From Begonia masoniana (Eukaryota > Streptophyta > Magnoliopsida > Cucurbitales > Begoniaceae): DNA of 64,000 nt. A program made the position numbers and the translations under genes. Under the pieces are notes generated by a model, which was not told the DNA's origin, did no database searches, and saw only the letters and a program-made list of their open reading frames with translations. The DNA is taken from the NCBI GenBank assembly GCA_022432975.1, contig CM039511.1, positions 26,341,153-26,405,152 on the forward strand, written 5' to 3'. Below are positions 56,509-64,000 of this stretch, in pieces (position 1 is the stretch's first letter; the number at the start of each line of letters is the position of its first letter).

Positions 56509-56759
56509 TAAGTTGTGACGACCCTTACACTATTCCCTTATTTTACCGTATTATATTTTTTTTTATACTTAAAACTTTAAATCTAATGTTCGTGCGGAAA
56601 TAAAACTTCTAAAATCGAAATCGAAATCGAAATTCGAATTGAAATCGTTAAAACAAAACTTCAAAACAATTAAATTAAAACTTAAAATAATCAATTAATA
56701 TAAAAGAAGTCAATCGCGAGGGCAAAAGGGAGATTTGCTCCCAGTTAACAGGGGCAATC

Positions 56760-56865
56760 GCAACAGGCGAACAATCGCCTGTTGCGAATCGCCACACTCC
56801 CTGGAGTTCCAGGGAGTGGCGATCCAAGAGGGGCGATTGATCCCCTCCTCAGGCGATCAATCGCC
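56760..56865. repeat. Hairpin cluster in the 5' LTR of J
   Basis: 56760-56785 has perfect 11-bp arms GCAACAGGCGA with an ACAA loop. 56795-56818 has arms CACTCCCTGGA around GT. 56832-56865 has arms GGCGATTGATC and GATCAATCGCC. Confidence 0.92.
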
Positions 56866-57030
56866 ACCCTCTCTACCTCCCACTCACTTTCGTTCCTTTT
56901 CCTTCCTTTTCTTTCTTTCTTTTCCCTTTCTTTTCTTTTCTTTTCCCTTTCTTTCTTTTTCTCCTGCACCAACTACACAAATACAGCTTTTACATACACC
57001 CTAACCAACACAATAACATCAAATATAAAC

Positions 57031-58086
57031 TGATGTGCCCCGAGGCCCAAGGCCCGAGTCAAGTTGAGGTACGTCTTCTATCCATCTTTATGGCCTAATT
57101 TATTTGCTAATTTTGTAGGTTACAACCCATTGGTTTAAAGGGGGAATTTGTCTTCCCTTATCAACTTTTGTAACCAAGCTTTGTTTGACTTTATTTAAAT
57201 TTAATTGTTCGAAATTTTTGTATTATCGGTAAACTCGTAGCATAATATTTGTCTAGGTTATATAAACGTTGTATTAGTTTTAGAAAATAAAAGATTAAAG
57301 TTGGAGTTGCCACGTCATCAACAAAGAGCCACATCAGCAGCTAATGTGGACAAATGGGAAGCCACATCAACAAGGAGCAGCCACGTCAACCAGCTGAAGG
57401 GAGCTGTTGCCGCACGTGAGAAGCCCGCCATCGCCTTCTGCTTCTCATTCAGCCGAAGAACCAAACGGCTTTCTTTTCTCTCATCGCCAACGGTCATCTG
57501 CAGTCGCCTTCCATCGCCATCGCCAGAAGCCAGAAGCCCCCGTTCTTCTCTGTGTATTTAATCTTCCTCCCTCTCTGTAAATCAGTTAGCCAGTATAACG
57601 TATTTTTGGAAATCACATAATCGTGTCTTCGTTCTGTCGGAGTTTCTCCGTGAAAGAGAGAGCTTCTCTCTCGGTGTCACCGGCGCCCAGCGCCTAATGG
57701 CTTCGCCAAGTCTTCATCGAGTTCAAAGGTTGCTCGAAGGAATACTCAGTCGCCGGTGGGCGGCGAAACCTTCAGTTCCCTTCGCTGTGATTTCGTCGCT
57801 GGCAACGACGAATTTCTCACCCGAAGCTCGATAGCTTTTGGGCCAGCAACGGGTCATCACCTCCGTTTTCCATTTCCCTCCCCTTATCGGTCTTCTCTGT
57901 GGCAAAGAAACCGATTTGATCTCTCACCCACATCACCGAATGCATCTTTCCATTTTCGTGTTTATTCTCTGTTTTTCGTTGTTTTTAGGCGTCTGTTTTG
58001 GGGTGTTCTTGAGCACCGATCGTTGTTTCATTTTTATTGTCTTCCGCAAGCGTTTTCTAACCCCATTGCAGGCCCGTAGCCCATCA
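57031..58086 (+). mobile_element. 5' LTR of E
   Basis: 1056 bp, TGATGTGCCCCGAGG to GTAGCCCATCA. Resembles solo LTR E1 (shared TCTGTGTATTTAA promoter region, GAGAGAG block, CGTTTTCTAACCCCAT end). ORFs of 60-107 codons here have no recognised domain. Confidence 0.88.
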
Positions 58087-58088
58087 TT

Positions 58089-58102
58089 TGGTATCAGAGC
58101 CG
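58089..58102 (+). other. Primer-binding site of E
   Basis: TGGTATCAGAGCCG, 2 nt after the 5' LTR; initiator tRNA-Met type. Confidence 0.93.
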
Positions 58103-60468
58103 AAAGGCTCCTGTGTTGTCTCTGTTTCTGTCTTTTCTAGTTTTTCTTTGAGTCTGTTTTTATTTCGTCCGTTGTAATTCGTTTCAGCACAATACTGAAT
58201 TGTTTTGGGAGACTCTTCGGACCTGTTGACCGAGAGCAATGTGTTTAGGTTTGCTGAATCGTTTCTGTTGTGTTTTGGTTTTATTCCTCTGATTTGACGT
58301 GTTTTTGTCTTTGTTTATCTTCTGTTTTAGCTGTCTGTCTTGTTATTTTGTCTCTGTTTTATGTTTCCGTCTGTGTCAAGCATGTTAGTTTAGAAATTGT
58401 TGTCTGTTTTGGAGTTTGCTGTTTTATTTTGGAATTCCAATTCTGTTTCATTGAACGGATATATCTTTTGCCATTCTAACCTCATGTTTCTGATTAGCAA
58501 GCGTGAATTAACCATGGCCCGTATCGGTTTAAATTCAGAGTGTTATTCTTGATAAAAGCTTGTTCCAATGTTGAAGTTTTCTGGTTTTTGAGTCAGCATG
58601 TTTAATTATTTATTTATTTTTATTTTTATTTTTATTTTTTTCACTTCTCGTTAATTCGTGTTGATATGCTGAAATGTTTTTGATGTTTGTTTCTGTGATA
58701 TTTGCTGTCTAGATTGTTTAGGATGTTTAGGTTGTTTCTTGTGTTTTTGTTCTGATTTGTGTGTTTTGAGTCCTTGATGTGTTAAATTAAATTCAGAATA
58801 ATAAGCATGGACCCAATTGCACTTAATGGATGGAGTTAATAAAAAAAAATTCTGTTCATACCATGTTCTGTTTTGAAGCTTAGTTTAAATGCATCATTTG
58901 TTAAATGCTGTCTTATTTTTGGTTTCTGTTTTGTTTGTCTTGTTTGATATGTTTTACCTATTCAACAGTTATATATCCCCTGTACATTTGATTACTCAAA
59001 ATCTGGAATACTTGTTGACTATCTGATTGCCTAAAATTGCCAATAGTATTTTATGCTACATTCCTGGTGTTTTTAAGTTCCCGTTATAATGTTTTGCTGG
59101 TTTCAATTGCTTTATATCTTTTGCAAAATTTATTTGTTTTATGTTCTGTGTTTATCTGCGGCTTAGAAATAAATTAGCTTGGTTATAACTTATGTTACAT
59201 TTTCTGCTAAACTGTTATGCATCATATAACCTGTCCTTATTGCCATTTTGTTCACCTAGCTCGGACTACTGAAATTTAATGTAACATTTAAGTTGTTTGT
59301 GCTGGAATTAATTGTCTATTCTTGTTTGGGTTTGCTGATCTGTTTGAGCTGATATGTTCCACTGTTTTCGCTACATATTTTCTTGTTTACAATGTCATCC
59401 ATCTAGTGCAAAATATGTTATTTGTTTTAGCTGTTAATCTGTTCACTTCAGCAACGGGTTTTAATAAATTAATACAGTGAGTAATTTGCATGTTATTTGC
59501 TATTTTTTTTTAATTGCCAGAATTCTGGTTTCATGGGGATGTTACTGCTTGGCCTGATTTTGGAACTCCATGTCTAGTTTAAAAACTGTCAACTTGCTGT
59601 AATTGATGCTGTTTTCCTTGCAATTAACTGATAAATCAAGTACACAATTGTTGGGCATTGTTAAGCATATATTCTGCCCGAACATGATTTATATGCAGAA
59701 TCTTATCTAGCTACTTTGTTTCATGATTTTTATTGCTGCATATCTAGTTCAAATCCGGTTGAAGAATATGTGAATTTTAGTGTTGCTTGCTGTTTTTGCT
59801 TGCTGTTTTCTGGATGTTGTCCAAATTGTTGCATCAAACTAATGTTTTATTCCATAACCATCTTCTAAGTTTCTTCACCATGTTCTAGATTCATATTGTG
59901 CTAAGTTTTCTTTTGTTCTCTACTCTTCTTCTAGGGTGTTTAGCATTTGAAATCAAGTTGTTTTATTTATTTTCCAGCATGCCCACGAACTGTTTGATAA
60001 AATGTCTAGATGAAGCTGAAATTTTTTTTTTGTGGAGTAATCATATGTTAGGCTTGCAAATAATTTTTATATGGGTGAATTCTTTGAGCTTAAAGTTACT
60101 TGCCTAGTTTAACATGAGTTATAAGTATCCGCATGTCTTTACTCATTGAATTGAAAAGATGAATTATTCTTTGAGTTGTTATTGAATTGTGGGGTTAGCA
60201 TGGAAAAGAATTTGTTAGAAATAAACTTGTTGTGAAAATTTTTATCTCTTTGAGGTCAAATTTTTTACTTACAAATTGTTAAGAGTGCACAAGTCAAATT
60301 TTGAAATCTCTTTGAGCATTGTATTCAAATTTATTCTTGTGAGTCAAGTAAGGACCATTGATTGAAAGAGGACCATGATTCAGTGGATCTGCTTAAGCGT
60401 ATTAAAGCTAGGGTGTCACAAGTTTGCAAAGGAGCAAAATTTAAAATTTGAGGACAAATTTTCCTCTA
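58103..60468 (+). other. Non-coding internal region of E
   Basis: About 2.4 kb, strongly T-rich on the plus strand, no ORF above 70 codons and no gag or pol motif. It ends with TTTGAGGACAAATTTTCC before the PPT, like the Ty3/gypsy elements here. Confidence 0.85.
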
Positions 60469-60480
60469 ACCCGGAGAGGA
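60469..60480 (+). other. Polypurine tract of E
   Basis: ACCCGGAGAGGA directly before TGATACGCCC. Confidence 0.85.
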
Positions 60481-61697
60481 TGATACGCCCTGGACCCGAG
60501 GATCAAGTTGCACATCGAGGTAAATTCACCTATTATTATATTTATAATAAAGTTTGTTGATTGTGTAGGTGACTTCCTTATAAAAACTTGGAATGGTCAA
60601 AAGCAAGGATCGTCTGTCGTGCATACATGAAGAATCATCAAAAGGAAAATTACAAACCCAAGAGGTGATTGGACCATGCTTCAATCAAGTCTTGAAAAAG
60701 ATAAAGACCCAAAAGAAATTAGATCATTCAACTTCAATTAAGCCCAAGAAGAAGAAAATGCCCAATTTACAGAAGCCCACAAGTAAAGAAGCCCACAATT
60801 GAAGAAGCCTCCCACGATTGAGAAGTACTTCGGCTGAAGGATGCCCTTTGAAGAAGAAAGCCTTCGACTGAAAGACAAGCGACCAGACGCCGCATCACCA
60901 ACGGCCATTTTTTGGCCGACGCTCCAACGGCTCTTTCGAGCCTTTCTCGCTTTCTCCTTTTTCGTTTTCTTTCCTTCTGAACATTAGATTTTCAGAGGCT
61001 ATAAGAGCCTGCTCCAAACGATTGTAACACCAGTTTTTGATTAATATTTGGAAAATAGAAGAGTGTTTCTTCTTGAAGGAGTTCCTTCGTTGGTGCGTAG
61101 CACCGTGAGTTCGGTGATGATTCACCGAGGAGTCGCGCCTCCATTGCTCCTCCAAGTTCAGGTTGCTTGGTTGAGCTCTTATCCCCAATCTTCCCTCCAA
61201 TCTCAGAAGGAGATGGAAAGCAGAGGAAGTTGGGTAAAAACCATTCGCCCTTGCGCTGTGAATCGTCGGCAACGAGGATTCTTTCACCCAAAGCATGATG
61301 TTGCTTCTGGGTCAGCTTCGGGTTCATCACATTCCATCCTCCCCGTCGGCCTCCTCTGTGGAAGAAGCAAGGACTGCAAGAGGGATTATCGTCTTTTGTT
61401 GGAACTCGCTTCTCCGAAGCAGTTTTCTCCAAATTGGCGCTGCGATCGCCTATGGACCAGCCAGGACCTCCTCTCATCCAACGACGATCCTCTGAAGCGT
61501 CTACAGGTTGTTTCTCACAAACTCAGCTCGTAGAACACTTCACCCACTTCATCTTCGCTCGGTACAATTTCCTTTCCCCTGATCTGTTCTCTGTTTCTCT
61601 CCTCCGTTTGTCGTCTTTTATTGTGCATTTCTTTTCTTGTAATTAGCTTCCTCAAATATGAACTGAGTGTCATGGTTGGCACCCCGGGTTCCCATCA
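60481..61697 (+). mobile_element. 3' LTR of E
   Basis: 1217 bp, TGATACGCCCTGGACCC to CGGGTTCCCATCA, TATAAGAG at 61000-61007. Resembles the E3 fragment (GCGCCTCCATTGCTCCTCCA, GGTTGCTTG) more than its own 5' LTR. ORFs of 133 and 161 codons on both strands overlap each other and have no known domain, so I treat them as chance. Confidence 0.88.
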
Positions 61698-63604
61698 TAA
61701 ACTCACTCATATCCTCATCCTTTTCACATTCACCGAATCACCCTAAATAACGACTCAAAACGTATTTAAAATGCGATCAATTTTCCTGAAAACGAACTGC
61801 GTGGATATGTTTGAAAACCGTACAAAATCCCCTATGAAAATTTAAAACAACCAAGCAGTTCCAGAATTTCAAAATAAAAGTCGTCATTTAAGCATCCTAT
61901 ACATATTCTACCCATTTTGTCCCAAAACACTTACATACGGTCCCCACAGGTCATTTATGCGTCAACTGCCCAGCACGCTGCCACGGGCATTTTTCTTCAA
62001 TCTGTACGATCATCTGGTAGAGGGAACTCCTCCTCACCTGGATCTATGTCACCTACACCATAAAGACACCTATGAGACAAAAATCTCAGTAAGCTCTACG
62101 TAAATGTTAATGCATGATCATGTATGCTCATTGCTATGAAAATCGTCCATGTCAATGCATATATCCGTACGTGTCAGTCTATGGTTATCGGAAACGCTCG
62201 ACAGATGGATAGGGCACGTCCAGCGGTTAGACAGCCCACACCATCTGAAGGGAGGAAAACCCACTCACCACAAAACGCCAGGTCTGAATCTCATCCCCGA
62301 TAACCCCATGTCATGGTTATTTACTGTGATACTTTACTTGCCTTTACATGCATGTTCTTTTCATGAAATCCATGCGTAAATTCATTTTCATGACATTTTT
62401 TTAAAACCATGATGCATGAACAGTTCAATATAAACAATATAACATAACTGACGAGCATACCATTAAAACACAACAATCAACCTATAAAATAACCGAACCT
62501 AAACTACCCAACCTACGACATTTAAACAATCATGTCACCAAAACTCCTCGAGACGACTTCGACATACGGTGTTGGCCTATCGGCCAGAGTAAGTCACGAG
62601 AACTTACCTCGTGCACGCTGCAATTCAAGCTCCGTCCACGAGCGTTGTTTACCTAAGAAATTTCACAATATCATTGTTAAAACGAGCTTAAACCGTTGAA
62701 TGTCCAAATTTAACGAAACCTTGACTAAGGACATTCCTTAAAGCTCTAATTTGATTTAATAGTGCATTTTAGCGAACATTACACATTCTATATTCCAAAA
62801 CCTCAATTAACGAGCATTTTCCACAAACTCGAAAATCCTAAAACTTTAACATTCTCACAAATCAATCTAACTTCGTCCAAAAATGTTCAATACGTCCTTT
62901 ATATCATCAATCACAATAAACCTATTAATTTTGGACCCTAAATCACATTTTCAACGGAAACCCTAAACGAACCCTAATCGTCTTAAATCGCTAAAAACTG
63001 AAATCTAAAGTTCCAAAACCATAGAACCTTACCTAGAGCGTCGATTGAAAGAGAAAACATGAAAAATGGAGGATAAACGGAGGAAACACGGTGGTCGGTC
63101 GTGAGGAATCACCGTGAGGAGAAGAGGTCGCCGCGGGAGAGAGAGAAAAGGAAAATGCAGAAGGAATCGTGAAGTCTGGGAGAAGAGAGGAGAAATTATG
63201 TTTTTAATAAATTGGGCTTGGAAAATTACCATTTTTCCCTTCTATTGTTTTTATATTTGTTTCGTCCTTCATTTCGTTAATTGTCTAACGATTCGGTTTC
63301 TCCAAATCTCCTTATTTCACCAATAATTCCAACTTATTACTAGGGTTCTATTAAAACTGTCGGTTCGCAATTCGGACCTCGTTTACTATTTTTACTAAAA
63401 TGTCCATTATATTACGAGAAACGTAATTACTCGAAATATAGCGTTATTACTCCGAAAAATCCTGTAAATTTCTTAAAATTCCTACTACTCGTTAGGATCG
63501 TAATGACGCTTTCTTTTCATAAAATGGATTGATTTGACATATTTACCAAAAATGTCATTTACATTAAAATAATAATAATCCGTATAGCTGGATATTACAC
63601 AAAC

Positions 63605-64000
63605 AACGCTCGTGGACGGAGCTCGAGGTTCAGTGCGCACGAGGTAAGTTCTCGTGACTTACTCTGGCCGATTGGCCTACACCGTATTTCGATGTCCTGT
63701 CGAGGATCTTAGTGTATTGTCTGTTTAAATTGTATTGGTTGGGTAGTTAGGTTAGTTGCTTTATAGGTTATGTTTTATTCGCCTTGATGGTATGCATGAT
63801 AGTTGTTTATTTTATGCTTATAACTGTTCATGCATCACGTATTTTGACTAAGCATGAAAATGAATTTCCGCACGATGTTTTTAGAAAATCGATGTGGCCC
63901 GAAAGGGTTCTATCGATCTATTGTGTGGACCGATTAAGGGTCTGACCAATACCACATCTCATGTAATGTAATAAAATACGTAATCTGTTATCTGGTCACG
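63605..64000 (+). mobile_element. 3' LTR of G, second part (runs off the window)
   Basis: Continues from 44383 after J and the CAAAC duplicate. Matches 24483-24878 of the 5' LTR with few differences, including the short-exon donor AGG followed by TAAGT at about 63643 and the CGATTGGCCTACACCGTA block. Confidence 0.95.

Larger units (their letters stand above)
57031..61697 (+). mobile_element. Non-coding LTR retrotransposon E with two dissimilar LTRs, nested in the 5' LTR of J
   Basis: 4667 bp flanked by a perfect TSD TAAAC (57026-57030, 61698-61702). The empty site is seen in the other J LTR at 44871-44885. 5' LTR 57031-58086, PBS 58089, internal region 58087-60480 without ORFs, PPT 60469-60480, 3' LTR 60481-61697. 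This is LARD-like: large, non-coding, dependent on enzymes in trans. The two LTRs share ends and landmark order but most of their sequence differs. Confidence 0.92.
44384..63599 (-). mobile_element. Ty3/gypsy chromovirus J, nested in the 3' LTR of G and itself carrying K, L and E
   Basis: TSD CAAAC at 44379-44383 and 63600-63604; the LTR of G reads across. 3' LTR 44384-46773, gag-pol 46814-56347 in three pieces, PBS 56496, 5' LTR 56514-63599 with E inside. Without nested elements it is about 9.5 kb. It was hit at least three times after insertion, twice by events that now leave only solo LTRs. Confidence 0.95.
56514..63599 (-). mobile_element. 5' LTR of J (right), containing element E
   Basis: About 2414 bp after removing E and one TAAAC. 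Starts TGTAATATCCAGC at 63599 (minus) and ends GGTCGTCACA at 56514. 45-nt short exon 62608-62652. Hairpin zone 56760-56865. E sits downstream of the hairpins on the plus-strand map, in the A/T-rich part between them and the GCAGTTCG motif. Confidence 0.94.
23541..64000 (+). mobile_element. Autonomous-type Ty3/gypsy chromovirus G (runs off the right edge), host of H and J
   Basis: Plus-strand element with 5' LTR 23541-26113, PBS 26119, gag-pol 26280-43433 (split by H), PPT 43461-43473, and a 3' LTR beginning 43474, split by J at 44383 and resuming at 63605. Without nested elements the visible part is about 7.9 kb. The left flank TGGCA (23536-23540) is the candidate TSD; the partner is outside the window. 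The RT and chromodomain sequences place it with Tekay/Del-type chromoviruses (inference from motifs). Confidence 0.93.

Noticed and set aside
60895..61533. Overlapping 133-161 aa ORFs on both strands in the E 3' LTR
   Set aside because: No recognisable domain, they overlap in antisense, and they lie within an LTR of a non-coding element.

Overview
The window is a plant (angiosperm, probably eudicot) heterochromatic stretch made almost entirely of nested LTR retrotransposons. The evidence is Ty3/gypsy gag-pol genes with a degenerate C-terminal chromodomain (chromovirus, Tekay/Del-like), primer-binding sites complementary to initiator-tRNA-Met (TGGTATCAGAG), polypurine tracts, TG...CA LTR ends, and short target-site duplications (TSDs) that fit the nesting order. 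I see no host gene, tRNA, rRNA or CRISPR array. Letters A to L are my own labels.

Layout. 1-1322: end of a plus-strand LTR (A1) that cuts the gag of a minus-strand element A (gag 1323-2394, LTR 2542-4526). 4527-5819 and 20841-21410: base-level sequence with nothing recognisable. LTR B (5877-20784, plus) is flanked by a 56/57-bp direct repeat. Solo LTR D (7146-19439, minus, TSD GATTT) sits in B, and the complete gag-only element C (9989-18534, minus, TSD AAAAC) sits in D. From 21411 an unrelated LTR type begins: E3 (21411-23540+), with solo LTR E1 (21452-22673) inside it. At 23541 the large plus-strand element G starts and runs off the window. G carries H (28728-41424, minus, TSD AAAAT) in its pol gene and J (44384-63599, minus, TSD CAAAC) in its 3' LTR. 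H carries solo LTR I (TSD GAACC). J carries solo LTRs K (6-bp TSD CCGCTG) and L (TSD TCTAT), and the non-coding element E (57031-61697, TSD TAAAC).

How the parts work. G, H and J encode (now broken) polyproteins in the order gag, zinc knuckles, protease, reverse transcriptase, RNase H, integrase, GPY/F, chromodomain. C keeps only gag and E has no ORF, so both would need enzymes from relatives.

The most interesting signal is in the long (2.0-3.7 kb) LTRs. Across ten diverged LTR types the same splice-signal layout recurs: a first donor, an acceptor, a short exon that is exactly 45 nt in G, H, I, J and L (45-52 nt in most others), a strong GTAAGT donor, and an acceptor GGTGTAG or GATGTAG followed by GTGA. 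A further 60-68 nt intron-like segment lies between the primer-binding site and gag in all five gag-bearing elements. Downstream of the last LTR acceptor lies a variable zone. In G, H, I, J and B it holds near-perfect palindromes (GCGATCGATCGC type plus a TCTGGA...TCCAGA hairpin), whose stems differ between families but stay paired. In A, D and L the same place holds tandem arrays built on ATCGGATGATG. Together these suggest a conserved spliced and structured leader encoded within the LTRs. This is inference from sequence alone.
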